In this document: piece after piece, positions 32,297 to 41,426 of the stretch
Layout of the letters: the number at the start of each line of letters is the position of its first letter
How positions within the stretch are numbered: position 1 is the stretch's first letter
Origin: Deinococcus roseus
Lineage (GTDB): Bacteria; Deinococcota; Deinococci; Deinococcales; Deinococcaceae
Direction: 5' to 3'
Assembly (NCBI RefSeq): GCF_014646895.1
Contig: NZ_BMOD01000027.1
Location: 1-61,361, forward strand
Length of the DNA: 61,361 bases
Notes under the pieces: generated by a model
What the model was told of the DNA's origin: nothing
Seen by the model: the letters and a program-made list of their open reading frames with translations, nothing else
Database searches by the model: none
Made by a program: the position numbers and the translations under genes

Positions 32297-33307
32297 TTAC
32301 AGGAAGGTCACCGCGTAAGGGGCCACAAACTGGCCTCCGTTCATGTTGACCGTGAGGGTGCCTTTGATTTCGGTGCCAGCGGCAGGCAGTTTCCCCTTGA
32401 CCTTGAACACCACCTGCAGGCAGGCATAAGCCTGGCTCTGGTTGAAGGCTTTGTCAAACAGGTCTTTCAGGCCAGCAGCCTCGCTCACCTTGGAGTACAG
32501 GCCCCCTGTCATGGTGGCGGCTTTCTGCATGTCCGCCTCGTCGATGCCGTTGGCATCCAGACCCACCATGAACAGCTTGACGTTGGCTTTCTGGGCAGCG
32601 GCAATGGCCGTGTCCACATCCATGCCTCCGTTGGCATTTCCATCTGTGAGCACCAGGGCAATCTTGTTTTTGCCTGTGGCCTTGCTGAGCAGGTCGGTGG
32701 CCTGGTCGGTGGCTTCCCACAGGGGGGTTCCACCTGAAGCTCTGGTGGCATCTGCAATGGCGGTGTTCAGCAGGGTTTTGTCCGAGGTGAAGGTCTGGTA
32801 CACGTGCAGGTCATCGTAAGGGTCCTGGCCTCCCGCCCCGAAATTGGCCACTGCCACCTGATCGCTGCTGGTGGTGCGGGCCACGAATTGCTGGGCAGCT
32901 TCTTTGCGTTTCTTCTCCGGGTCGGTGCTGCCCATGGATCCACTGGCGTCCAGCACCACAGCACAGGTCAGCGGGCCTCCTGCAGAGGTGTATTGCCCAC
33001 AAATGCTGGCCGTGTAGGTGAAGTCCTGGGGGTTGTTGCTGTCCGGGTTGCCGGTGACTTCTGACACCTGCACGGTGAAGCTGTCCACCTTGCCGCTCAG
33101 GATCACTTTTCCTGCACCATCCAGGGCACTGATGTTGAATTTGACGGTGTCTTTGTGGGCAGCATCAATGGTGTAACCGTTGACCGTGCCTGTTTTGGGC
33201 GGGGTGACCACAGCGGTGGTGGGACCACAGGCACTGAGCAGCAGACCCAGGGTACATAGGGCCAGCATCGCATGGTGTTTTGCAGTTTTCACAGGTTGAA
33301 TCATCAT
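32297..33307 (-). CDS. Lipoprotein with von Willebrand factor A domain
   Basis: A 336-residue lipoprotein (lipobox LLSACG) with a vWA domain carrying an intact metal-dependent adhesion site: DASGS, the later Thr in GGTPLW and Asp in LVLTDGNANGG. It probably mediates calcium- or magnesium-dependent contacts on the cell surface. The domain is flanked by beta-sandwich-like sequence at both ends. The start at 33307 is preceded by GGAGG; the open frame continues to 33463 without support. Monocistronic. Confidence 0.85.
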   Translation of the reverse strand: MMIQPVKTAKHHAMLALCTLGLLLSACGPTTAVVTPPKTGTVNGYTIDAAHKDTVKFNISALDGAGKVILSGKVDSFTVQVSEVTGNPDSNNPQDFTYTASICGQYTSAGGPLTCAVVLDASGSMGSTDPEKKRKEAAQQFVARTTSSDQVAVANFGAGGQDPYDDLHVYQTFTSDKTLLNTAIADATRASGGTPLWEATDQATDLLSKATGKNKIALVLTDGNANGGMDVDTAIAAAQKANVKLFMVGLDANGIDEADMQKAATMTGGLYSKVSEAAGLKDLFDKAFNQSQAYACLQVVFKVKGKLPAAGTEIKGTLTVNMNGGQFVAPYAVTFL

Positions 33308-33757
33308 CACAGCCTCCATCAAAGGTTTTTCATTTTTCATTGCACCTTGTTCAATGCACAGTTCACTGCACACTGCTGCAAGTCTGACCTTGATGGGCCA
33401 GACTTTTTCAGGCAGCTCAGGAATCATAACTGTGAAAATCAGATGGGATCCAGTTTTCATCACAGCCCACCAGCAGACCTTTTCTGCTTTTCGAGGTCAG
33501 CCTGTGCTGGTTCTCATGGAAAGATTTGTTACAAAACCTTTACAGAACAGGCTTTCTTTTTCTGGCATCTCTTGCAGGAAACCTCAAAATGTACGTCAGA
33601 TGAAAAATCCATCAAGGTTTGATCTAAGAAGGTTTGAGCTAAGTTTGATCTGCAGGGATTGCCTCTGGAACTGCCAAACAGAAACAGGAGGCAAAGTTGC
33701 CCCCTGCACTTCCCATGTTTTTTCCTGTGTTTTCTTCCTGTGTTCTGATGTTGGGTT
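33308..33757. other. Intergenic region with the maltodextrin-operon terminator
   Basis: About 450 bases between the vWA lipoprotein start and the MalG-type permease stop. It holds the terminator at 33676-33706 and, near 33614-33655, repeated AGGTTTGA/TTTGATCT motifs. No gene was seen. Confidence 0.45.
33676..33706 (-). terminator. Terminator of the malEFG-type operon
   Basis: On the minus strand CAGGGGGCA-ACTT-TGCCTCCTG (one G-U pair) is followed by TTTCTGTTT, about 50 bases after the permease stop. Confidence 0.7.
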
Positions 33758-34588
33758 TTATTCCTTCACGCCGCCCATGGTGAGGCCCGAAACCAGGTAC
33801 TTCTCAAACCTCAGGAACATCACCGTGATGGGCAGGGCAATGACCACGCTCATGGCAGCAAATTCCGACCAGGAGGTGGTGAATTGACCCAGCATCCCGT
33901 ACAGACGCATCGCCAGTGAGTACATCTCCTCTGTCGAAAGCAGGGAGTACGCCAGGATGAATTCTGTCCAGCCCAGGTTGAAGCCCATCAGGGCCGTGAT
34001 GGCCAGGGCAGGCAAAGAAAGCGGCAGCACGATCCTCAGAAAAGTCTGGCCCTGGGTGGCCCCGTCAATGAAGGCGGCTTCTTCCAGTGCTCTGGGGATG
34101 GTGTCAAAGTAGCTTTTCAAAATGGCAATGGTGAAAGGCAGGGTGCCTGCAGCGTAGGCCAGAATCATGCCCTGGTAGCTGTTAAGCAAATGGAACTTCA
34201 GGAACATCACGTACAGCGGAATCAGGGTCAGCACCCCTGGAAAGGCCTGCAGCAAAATGAAACTGCGGTTGATGGTGGTGCGGCCCCGGAATTTCATTCT
34301 GGACAGCGCGTAAGCAGCACTGGTCCCCACCACCAGCGAGAACAGGGCGGTCCCGCCTGCGTAGATCACGCTGTTCATCAGATCCCGCAGAAACGTCGGG
34401 GTGAAGATCACGCTGTAGTTCTCAAAAGTGGGATGGCGGGGAATCAGTTGCAGTTGCCCGGCCACGATGCTGTCTTTGTCTGAGAGGCTCACGCTGAGCA
34501 CCAGTGCAATGGGCGCGGCAAAAAAGACCACAGCGACAATCAGCACCAGGTAGGTCACGGTCATGCCAAAATGCGATGAGCGGTTCAC
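33758..34588 (-). CDS. ABC maltodextrin importer permease, MalG type
   Basis: A 276-residue inner-membrane permease with six membrane segments and the EAA loop LEEAAFIDGAT. The GTG at 34588 overlaps the stop of the MalF-type gene by four bases (GTGA) and is my preferred start; ATG 34564 is an alternative. The open frame upstream to 34849 is out-of-frame sequence of malF. It works with the MalF-type partner and the binding protein. No MalK-type ATPase is present in the window. Confidence 0.9.
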   Translation of the reverse strand: MNRSSHFGMTVTYLVLIVAVVFFAAPIALVLSVSLSDKDSIVAGQLQLIPRHPTFENYSVIFTPTFLRDLMNSVIYAGGTALFSLVVGTSAAYALSRMKFRGRTTINRSFILLQAFPGVLTLIPLYVMFLKFHLLNSYQGMILAYAAGTLPFTIAILKSYFDTIPRALEEAAFIDGATQGQTFLRIVLPLSLPALAITALMGFNLGWTEFILAYSLLSTEEMYSLAMRLYGMLGQFTTSWSEFAAMSVVIALPITVMFLRFEKYLVSGLTMGGVKE

Positions 34589-35514
34589 TCGGGCACCTGC
34601 TCTTTTGTGACCCGCATGTAGAACAACACCAGCAGCAAGAGCATCAGGAACACCACCACACTGAAAGCTGCAGCCAGCGAGTAATCGAAGTTGCTGGTGC
34701 TGCCTGCCCCGAAAGCGATGCGGTACAGGTAAGTCACCACCAGATCTGTGGAGCCGTAAGGTCCGCCTCCGGTCAGCAGGTACACCGCATTGAAGTTGTT
34801 GAAGGTCCAGATCAGGCCCAGGATCACCGAGGGGGCCATCATCGGCCACATCATGGGGATGCTGATGCGGGTGATCTGTTGCAAGGTACTGGCTCCATCA
34901 ATTTCAGCAGATTCGTACATCTCCCTGGGAATGCTCTGCAGGGCACCGGAAGCCACCATCATCATGTAGGGCACACCCAGCCAGACGTTCACAATCACGG
35001 TGGCCCAGTAAGCTGCGCTGGGGTCTTGCAACCAGGACACCGGGGCGATGTGCAGGACCTTCAGGAAGGTGTTGAAGTACCCGAAGTCGTAATTGAAGAT
35101 CAGGTTTTTCCAGGCCAGCACGGTGATGTAACTGGGAACCGCCCAGGGCAGGATCAGGAGTGCCTTGAACAGTTTGCGGAACTTCAGACCGGGGCGTTGC
35201 AACAGCAAAGCCAGCCCAATGCCCACCAGCACGTGCAGCAGCACATTGATGAAGGTCCAGCCGATGGTACGCACCACAATGCGGTAAAAATCGCTGCCAG
35301 TGTCGATGAACTCACGGAAGTTTTTCAGGCCCACGAATTCATAGCTGGTGAGGGTGGCCAGGCTGATGTTGTAGAAAGCCATCCAGATGCCGTAAGCAAT
35401 CGGGAAGAAGGTCAGGGCAATCAGCATCACGGTGGCCGGAGCCATGAAGGGAAAAGCTGCCCAGCTGGATTTGCGGGGGGTTTTCTGTGGGGGGTTCTGG
35501 GTCACGTTCAGCAT
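34585..35514 (-). CDS. ABC maltodextrin importer permease, MalF type
   Basis: A 309-residue permease, six membrane segments, EAA loop MYESAEIDGAS. It lacks the extra N-terminal segments and large periplasmic loop of E. coli MalF, as is usual outside enterobacteria. It lies 48 bases after the binding-protein gene and overlaps the MalG-type gene by four bases. Confidence 0.9.
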   Translation of the reverse strand: MLNVTQNPPQKTPRKSSWAAFPFMAPATVMLIALTFFPIAYGIWMAFYNISLATLTSYEFVGLKNFREFIDTGSDFYRIVVRTIGWTFINVLLHVLVGIGLALLLQRPGLKFRKLFKALLILPWAVPSYITVLAWKNLIFNYDFGYFNTFLKVLHIAPVSWLQDPSAAYWATVIVNVWLGVPYMMMVASGALQSIPREMYESAEIDGASTLQQITRISIPMMWPMMAPSVILGLIWTFNNFNAVYLLTGGGPYGSTDLVVTYLYRIAFGAGSTSNFDYSLAAAFSVVVFLMLLLLVLFYMRVTKEQVPE

Positions 35515-35562
35515 GGGTGGGAGGGGACAGGCACCACAATGGCCTGCCCCCCTCCTCCTTTC

Positions 35563-36732
35563 TTACTTCTGGATGGCTTTCTGCACGCGGTCCACCAGAC
35601 CCTGTGCAGCAGCGCTGGGGGCCTGGTTGCCGAACAGCACGCGCTCCACGGCTTCCTTGGCGGGATCCCAGATCTGACCGAATTCGGCAGCTTTGCCCAT
35701 GGGGATGGCATTCTTGGCCTGTTTGCTGAAGCCCAGCACGGTTTTGTTCTTCTTCACATCTGCGTTGTTGTAGGAAAGCTTGTTGGCGGGCAGCATGCCG
35801 GTTTCGGTGGCCCAGTAGGCTTCACTGCCCGCGCTGGTCAGGAACTTCAGGAAGTCTGCACTGGCTTTGGCGTTTTTGGACTGGCTGGAGATGTAGTACA
35901 GTTTCACGCCCATGAAAGCTTTGGGGGATTTGCCGTTCACTTTGGGCAGAGGGGCCATCTCAAAGGGCACGCCGTCGTTCTCGAAGCCTGCGATGCCCCA
36001 GGGTCCGGTGATCACCATGGCGGCTTTGCCTTGCTTGAACAGCGCCATGGCCTGATCGTGGCTGGGTTCTTTGGGCATGATGCCGGAGGTCTGGAAGGTC
36101 TTGAGCTGGTTTAATAAGCCCGTGAATTCGTTCACGCCCACCTGGAATTCGCCAGTGTCGCTGAAGAGGGGTTTCTCAGACACGGCAGAGAGCCATGCGT
36201 AGCTGTAATAGAAGTTGGCGATGTCGTAGATGAAGCCGTAGCTGCTGTCTTTGGTGAACTTCTTGGCGGTGCTGATCAGTTGCTCCACGGTTCTGGGTGG
36301 GGTTTTGACCAGTTTGGGGTTGTAGATCAGGGTGGTGGTTTCATAGCTCTGTGGGAAGCCCCAGAGCTTGCCTTTGAAGCTCACCGCGTCGATGGTGGAG
36401 GCGAGGTAATCGCTCTTTTTGATGTAGCTGTCCACGGGCAAAACCAGGTTGCTGCTGGAGTTGATGCCGATGCCGTCGTGCACGCCCAGGAACATGTCAG
36501 GTCCCTGCCCTGCGGGGATGGCCAGGGAGACTTTTTTCTGCAGTTCAGCGAAAGGCACAAAGAGCAGGTTGATTTTGATGTCGGGGTGGGCTCTGGTGTA
36601 GTCGGCGGTGAGCTTTTTGAGCACCACCTCGTCGTTGCCACCCATGGGGTGCCAGAAGGTGAGGGTGGTTTCGGCGAAAGCGGTGCTGGCGAGAAGGGAA
36701 AGGCTGGTCAGGGCAATGCGGATGTGTTTCAT
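35563..36732 (-). CDS. malE: Maltose/maltodextrin-binding protein
   Basis: An exported binding protein of 389 residues with signal peptide MKHIRIALTSLSLLASTAFA. It shows MalE-like features (TLTFWHPMGGNDE, GQGPDMFLGVHDGIG, KGKLWGFPQSYE, TGPWGIAGFE). It delivers maltodextrins to the MalF/MalG-type permeases. Start 36732 has AGGAGAG upstream. A 366-base leader with three operator-like palindromes and a distant TTGACA promoter precedes it, implying repression by the LacI-type regulator encoded upstream. Confidence 0.9.
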   Translation of the reverse strand: MKHIRIALTSLSLLASTAFAETTLTFWHPMGGNDEVVLKKLTADYTRAHPDIKINLLFVPFAELQKKVSLAIPAGQGPDMFLGVHDGIGINSSSNLVLPVDSYIKKSDYLASTIDAVSFKGKLWGFPQSYETTTLIYNPKLVKTPPRTVEQLISTAKKFTKDSSYGFIYDIANFYYSYAWLSAVSEKPLFSDTGEFQVGVNEFTGLLNQLKTFQTSGIMPKEPSHDQAMALFKQGKAAMVITGPWGIAGFENDGVPFEMAPLPKVNGKSPKAFMGVKLYYISSQSKNAKASADFLKFLTSAGSEAYWATETGMLPANKLSYNNADVKKNKTVLGFSKQAKNAIPMGKAAEFGQIWDPAKEAVERVLFGNQAPSAAAQGLVDRVQKAIQK

Positions 36733-36850
36733 GGGTCTCTCCTGGTGTTGGGGGGGCTTGTGTTTGGAAGGGTTTGAAAAGTGGGGAGGGAGCGGTTGAG
36801 GTGCATCGAGCACTGCAGTGCGGAAAGCCTTGAAGCGACTGAAACAGTGT

Positions 36851-36864
36851 TGGTAACGTTACCC
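36851..36864. promoter_or_regulatory. Maltodextrin operator 1
   Basis: TGGTAACGTTACCC contains the perfect palindrome GGTAACGTTACC with the CG centre typical of LacI-family operators. About 119 bases upstream of malE. Confidence 0.75.
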
Positions 36865-36954
36865 GAAAGCAGAAATGGAGATGGGAAGCACTTTTCTGGT
36901 GTTCCCGCTCGGAATTTCTTGAAGGGGTGGGTTTGCCTGGTGGGAAAGGGTGAT

Positions 36955-36970
36955 TTGGTATCGTTACCAA
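36955..36970. promoter_or_regulatory. Maltodextrin operator 2
   Basis: TTGGTATCGTTACCAA, 14 of 16 positions symmetrical. Its centre is 105 bases, about ten helical turns, from operator 1, suitable for looping. Confidence 0.8.
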
Positions 36971-37018
36971 TTTATTCCGATTCACCAAAAAAGCCTATCC
37001 TTTGCATTCTTCCTGCCC

Positions 37019-37069
37019 TGGTATCGTTGTAAGATGCTTCATTGTGGCTCCTGAACATTCCAATGTCAA
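37019..37069 (-). promoter_or_regulatory. Probable malE promoter with an operator half-site
   Basis: On the minus strand -35 TTGACA (37064-37069) and -10 CACAAT (37041-37046) are 17 bases apart. Just downstream, TGGTATCGTT (37019-37028) repeats the left half of operator 2. Confidence 0.55.
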
Positions 37070-37098
37070 GGGTCCTGCCCCTGCAACCGCACCCTTCC

Positions 37099-38385
37099 TC
37101 ACTGTGACGCAGGCAAAAGGATCTGGGCCTCACCGGGCTGCAACACCCAGCTCATCCCCTGGAAAGTCTTTCCAGACAGCTGGTCCACTGCATTCTGTGG
37201 GTCTTTGAAGTTCACAGTCTGGGGTTCGGCAGCGAAATTGATCAGCACCGTGACTTTCTGCTCCGGGGTGAAGCGCTCAAAAGCAGCCACATTTCTGGAC
37301 TGAGCAGAAATCGTTTTCAAGGCACCAGATTGCAGGGCAGGAAGCTTGCTGCGGGTGGAAAGCAACTTCTGGTAAAACGCATGGAGGTCGCTGTTTCCCT
37401 GGTTCCACAGCACGGGATCGGGGTCAAACAAATTCGGACGGTGGTCGATGCCCCACTCCTGGCCAGCATAAATCAGCGGCACACCGGGCTCTGTGAGCAG
37501 CAAGGCCGCCACAGCCTTCTTCTGAAAGTCCTCTTTGAGCTTGCTGGCGATGCGGTCCTGGTCGTGGTTCTCCAGGTAGCGCAACTTGGGAACGTTCCCC
37601 TGATCAGCCTGGTAATTGAAGAAGCTGTTGGCAGAACTCAGGCCACTCACGGCAGCAACCGCCTTGCTCATGCCCACCCAGTCGTAAGACAGATCAAACG
37701 CGCGGTCATGGAAGGCCTCATCGCCGGTTTCGGCCAGCAGCAAAAACTGCGGGTTGATGGCTTTCATGTGGGTGCGGAACTTCTGCCAGAAGGCCAGCGG
37801 CAACCCGTCAGAGTAATCTGCCCGGAAGCCGTCCACACCCAGGTTTGCCCAGAACTCCCCAATGGAAATCAGGTGCTGCTGTGTGTCTTCTCGGGTGGAA
37901 TCCAGACCGGCCACATCCTGCCATTCGGGTCTGGGAGGGAGGATCTGACCGCTGGCATCGTGTTTGTAGAACTCCGGATGCTCGGTGATCAGCTTGTTGT
38001 CCCAGGAGGTGTGGTTGAGCACCAGATCGATGACCACCTTCAGGCCCAGGCTGTGCGCTTTTTCCAGGTAAGCCTTGAAGTCGTCCAGGGAACCCAGGTT
38101 CGGGTCCACATTCTGGTAATCCCGGATGGAGAAAGGGCTTCCCAGCACCCCGATGCGCTTGATTTTCCCGGTGGGGTAGAAGGGCAGCAGGTAAAGGGTG
38201 TTCACCCCGAGGTCTCTGGCCTGCTGCAGGGTTTCAGTGGCCGCCTCGAAGGTACCGTCTCCGGTGTGGTTTCTGATGAACACCTGATATACGGTGGCGC
38301 TTGAAAGCCAGTCGGGTGGGGGAAGCACCTCGGCCTGCGCTGTCAGGGACAGCAGAAGCGTCAGTGCAACCAGTTGCTTTTTCAT
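37099..38385 (-). CDS. Secreted GH13 alpha-amylase
   Basis: A 428-residue secreted enzyme with signal peptide MKKQLVALTLLLSLTAQA. The GH13 regions are present: VIDLVLNH, the nucleophile Asp in GFRADYSDG, the acid/base Glu in LLAETGDE and the transition-state Asp in LENHDQDR. It is smaller than typical amylases because the B domain is short. It digests alpha-glucans outside the cell, feeding the malEFG importer. Its start overlaps the stop of the cytoplasmic GH13 gene by four bases (ATGA). Confidence 0.88.
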   Translation of the reverse strand: MKKQLVALTLLLSLTAQAEVLPPPDWLSSATVYQVFIRNHTGDGTFEAATETLQQARDLGVNTLYLLPFYPTGKIKRIGVLGSPFSIRDYQNVDPNLGSLDDFKAYLEKAHSLGLKVVIDLVLNHTSWDNKLITEHPEFYKHDASGQILPPRPEWQDVAGLDSTREDTQQHLISIGEFWANLGVDGFRADYSDGLPLAFWQKFRTHMKAINPQFLLLAETGDEAFHDRAFDLSYDWVGMSKAVAAVSGLSSANSFFNYQADQGNVPKLRYLENHDQDRIASKLKEDFQKKAVAALLLTEPGVPLIYAGQEWGIDHRPNLFDPDPVLWNQGNSDLHAFYQKLLSTRSKLPALQSGALKTISAQSRNVAAFERFTPEQKVTVLINFAAEPQTVNFKDPQNAVDQLSGKTFQGMSWVLQPGEAQILLPASQ

Positions 38386-40139
38386 GCTTGCTCCTTTCTG
38401 AGGACCACCACGCCCGGACCGGGCAAAGTGACCATTTGGATGAGGTTCTGCTGGGTGATCAGGTTCTGCCAGTGACCCTCCAGAGGAAGTTCCAGCGGCG
38501 CTTCACGGGTGAGGGCCACCCGAATGCACTCCTGGCCCAGACGGCGCTCGAAGACCAGATGGTCGCCTCTGGCGTGCAGGATTCGGAAAGAACCTTCCTG
38601 CAAAGCACGCTGGGTTTTGCGCAGGCGGATCAGTTGCTGGTACCAGTCAAAAAGCCCATGCTGCCAGCGCTGGGGATCTCCCCAGGGCATGGTGCGGCGG
38701 CAATCCGGGTCGTTCTCCCCTTCCATGCCGATTTCGTCTCCGTAATAGATGCAGGGCACCCCGATGAAGGTCAAAAGCAATGCCGCAGCAATTTTCTGTT
38801 TTTCCAGATCTGCACACACGGTGGCGAAACGTTCGGTGTCATGGGAGCCCAGCAAATTCAACTGGGCAAGTTGCTGCCGGAAAGGCAACTGGCTGAGGTT
38901 GCGGTTCAAAGCTTCTGCATACTGAGCAGCGTCCACACTGGCAGGGTGGTTGCGGTGGTCCCGTCCGGCCAGGAAAGCCCAGGTGGGCCAGGTGAACCCG
39001 TGGTAGTTCATGGTGGCGTCTTCCACGCCGCCCTGCAACCACCAGGTGGCATCATAAAAGTGCTCACCAAAAATGTAGGCTTCGGGGTGGGTGTCGCGGG
39101 CCGCCTGCCAGACTTCGGAGAGGATCTGGCGGTTGTCCCTGTCGGTGCCGTCTTTGCCCAGCATGGGGGCCACATCCAGCCGCCAGCCATCGATCCCGTA
39201 AGGGGCTTTCAGCCAGTGGCGAACCACACTGTCCGGACGGCCATAAATCTGCGCCTGCACCTCCGGGTGGTTGAAATCCAGTTTGGGCAGGGTGGTGACC
39301 CCGGCCCAGCCCAGGTAATCTTCGGGGCGCTCTCCGGTGTAGGTGAAGTAGGCCCGGCTGCTGCCGTTCTGGAAAGCGCCTGCTTCCGGGTACACCCCGG
39401 CCCGGTTCATCCAGGGGTGGTGGTCCCCGATGTGGTTGAAAACTCCATCCAGCACAATGCGGATGTCTGAGAGGTGCAACTGCTGAACCAGACCTGCAAA
39501 TTCCTCGTTGCTGCCAAACTGCGGATCGATCTGGTGGTAATCCTGGGTGTCATACTTGTGGCTGGAAGGGCTGTGAAAAATCGGGTTGAGGTACAGCGCA
39601 TTGACCCCGAGGTCCTGCAGGTAAGGGATTTTCTGCCGGATGCCTTCCAGGTCCCCACCGTAAATTTCCCGGTGGCCCTGGCCTTTTTGGGGCAAATCGC
39701 TCCAGTTTTTGTGGATGATGGGATCTCCGTGGTAGTCGTGGCCTGGAAGCGCACGGTCCTGATGCCCCCGGCAAAACCGGTCCGGGAAAATCTGGTAGAA
39801 CACCCGCGAATGCACCCATTCGGGAGGCTGCTGGGCAGAAAAACTGAAATCCTGACCGAATGCAGGAGGGGTGAAACTGACCCCACCCTGGTTGTACCAG
39901 ACCACCCGTCCACCCAGAATGAGTTTGAAACGGTAGTGGGTTTTCTGGTGCTGCTGGATGGGAAGAATTCCAGACCAGCAGTTTTCTTGCCCGGCCTGCA
40001 GGGAATCCAGGCGTTCATCGCCACCCGGATAGGACACCACCCAGCCCTGCTCCAGGTTTGGAGGCGCTTCCAGCCTGACCCTGGCGTGGGGTCCTTCACG
40101 GATCAAAAAGTGCGGGGTGCCGTCGTGATACAGGTTCAT
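38382..40139 (-). CDS. Cytoplasmic GH13 enzyme (maltodextrin glucosidase / neopullulanase type)
   Basis: A 585-residue enzyme without signal peptide: an N-terminal beta-sandwich domain (about 1-120) as in MalZ and neopullulanases, then the GH13 barrel with IVLDGVFNH, GWRLDVAPM (nucleophile Asp), IFGEHF (acid/base Glu) and LLGSHDTER (third Asp). MPWGDPQRW near the C-terminal end fits the cyclomaltodextrinase/MalZ group. It degrades imported maltodextrins. ATG 40139 is preferred: a GGA-type site precedes it and it begins 12 bases after the regulator stop; ATG 40169 would overlap the regulator. Confidence 0.88.
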   Translation of the reverse strand: MNLYHDGTPHFLIREGPHARVRLEAPPNLEQGWVVSYPGGDERLDSLQAGQENCWSGILPIQQHQKTHYRFKLILGGRVVWYNQGGVSFTPPAFGQDFSFSAQQPPEWVHSRVFYQIFPDRFCRGHQDRALPGHDYHGDPIIHKNWSDLPQKGQGHREIYGGDLEGIRQKIPYLQDLGVNALYLNPIFHSPSSHKYDTQDYHQIDPQFGSNEEFAGLVQQLHLSDIRIVLDGVFNHIGDHHPWMNRAGVYPEAGAFQNGSSRAYFTYTGERPEDYLGWAGVTTLPKLDFNHPEVQAQIYGRPDSVVRHWLKAPYGIDGWRLDVAPMLGKDGTDRDNRQILSEVWQAARDTHPEAYIFGEHFYDATWWLQGGVEDATMNYHGFTWPTWAFLAGRDHRNHPASVDAAQYAEALNRNLSQLPFRQQLAQLNLLGSHDTERFATVCADLEKQKIAAALLLTFIGVPCIYYGDEIGMEGENDPDCRRTMPWGDPQRWQHGLFDWYQQLIRLRKTQRALQEGSFRILHARGDHLVFERRLGQECIRVALTREAPLELPLEGHWQNLITQQNLIQMVTLPGPGVVVLRKEQA

Positions 40140-40153
40140 GCAGGTCTGTCCTT

Positions 40154-41155
40154 TCAGGGGTGCGTCCATAGGCGGGACGACTGGCGGATTTTCAGGGTGG
40201 GGGTGAGCACGGTGCTCTGCAGGGTGTAAACTTCCCCTCTGAGTTGCTGGATCACGTGCCTTGCGGCCATCTCCCCCATCTGCTCGATGGGCTGTTTGAT
40301 GCTGGTCAGGCTCTCGGTTGCAGCAAAAGGATGGTCGTCAAAACCAATCACCCGGCATTCCAGGTGCCTTTCTTGCAGGTGCCGTTTCACACCCAGGGCC
40401 AGCGTGTCTGCCAGACAAAGAAATTGGCAGGGTCCGGGATGCTGTTCCAGCCACAGTCGGGCAGCCTGACGGCCCCCTTCGGTGCCAAGTTCATCCACCA
40501 GCAGGGTGCCTGCCAGGGTGCGGCCCTGTTCCTGCAAACCCTGCTGGATGCCCTCCATGCGCTCCTCAAACACCGGACTGGCAAAAGGTCCTGCCTCGTC
40601 CTGCCTGAGGCCGATGAGCACAATCGGTTCCCGGTTGAGCAGCAGGTGCTGGGCCGCCAGTTTTCCCGCCTGATGGTTGTGGATGGAAAAACTGTGGTAG
40701 TGCTGGTGGTGGGTGTCCACCAGGGTGATGGGTTTCCTGAACGGCACCTCGTGGTTGGCGTAGAGTTTGTCTGGATCCAGGGAAGCCAGAATCAAGGCGT
40801 CTCCATGGTAAGGCAGGCTGGTGGGGTCCTGGTATTTCTTGACCCGAAAGCCACCCACCAGGGGAAAGAGGGCCATGTCGTATCCAGCTTCATCAAAAAC
40901 GGGTTCCATGCTGTGCAGCAGGCGGTGGTAAAAATCGGTGTCGATCATGGGCAGGATCACGCTGATGGTGCGGGTCTTGCCTGCCCGCAGGGACTGGGCT
41001 TTGGGGTCGGGGCGAAATCCAGTTTCTTCCAGGGCATGCAGGACTTTCTCCTTCAGGTGGGGTTTGACCTGGGGGTTGCCGTTCAGCACCCGTGACACGG
41101 TGGCTGCAGACACACCTGCCAGGCTGGCAAGGGTGTGGATGTTGTGCTTGTTCAT
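40154..41155 (-). CDS. LacI-family regulator of the maltodextrin locus
   Basis: A 333-residue repressor with HTH HTLASLAGVSAATVSRVLNG and a sugar-binding effector domain. Start 41155 has GAGGAGCAGG directly upstream. It is the first gene of an operon with the two GH13 enzymes. Probable targets are the GGTAWCGTTACC palindromes before malE and perhaps AGAAACCGATTTCT at its own promoter. The effector is likely maltose or a maltodextrin (inference). Confidence 0.88.
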   Translation of the reverse strand: MNKHNIHTLASLAGVSAATVSRVLNGNPQVKPHLKEKVLHALEETGFRPDPKAQSLRAGKTRTISVILPMIDTDFYHRLLHSMEPVFDEAGYDMALFPLVGGFRVKKYQDPTSLPYHGDALILASLDPDKLYANHEVPFRKPITLVDTHHQHYHSFSIHNHQAGKLAAQHLLLNREPIVLIGLRQDEAGPFASPVFEERMEGIQQGLQEQGRTLAGTLLVDELGTEGGRQAARLWLEQHPGPCQFLCLADTLALGVKRHLQERHLECRVIGFDDHPFAATESLTSIKQPIEQMGEMAARHVIQQLRGEVYTLQSTVLTPTLKIRQSSRLWTHP

Positions 41156-41203
41156 CCTGCTCCTCAACTGTGGTGGTGCGCTTGATGTCAAGGTAGCACA
41201 ATC

Positions 41204-41217
41204 AGAAACCGATTTCT
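41204..41217. promoter_or_regulatory. LacI-type palindrome at the maltodextrin regulator promoter
   Basis: AGAAACCGATTTCT has a CG centre and symmetrical arms with one mismatch pair. It lies about 50 bases upstream of the regulator start. Its arms differ from the malE operators, so either the regulator tolerates both or another regulator acts here. Confidence 0.55.
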
Positions 41218-41400
41218 AGAGGGTGACACAAGAAAAGAAACAGACAACGAAAATTTGCCATTACGGAGGTCTGGCATGAAAAAGTCTCTTTCAGACGAAA
41301 AATTCTTGTTCCGTTTTGCACAAAGCAAGAGATCAATCCCGACATCCAGAAATCCATTCCAGAGAAAAAAGCGCTTTTAGCAAAGGATTTTCTCATTGTC

Positions 41401-41426
41401 TAGAATAAATTGGTAAGCTTACCAAT
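41401..41426 (+). promoter_or_regulatory. Promoter -10 box followed by a perfect 18-base palindrome
   Basis: TAGAAT (41401-41406) is followed directly by ATTGGTAAGCTTACCAAT (41409-41426), whose arms ATTGGTAA match the maltodextrin operators but with a GC rather than CG centre. The palindrome reaches into the ATG of the next gene. Confidence 0.6.

Noticed and set aside
34589..34849. Upstream extension of the MalG-type permease frame
   Set aside because: This part is the malF gene read in another frame; the GTGA overlap gives a natural start.
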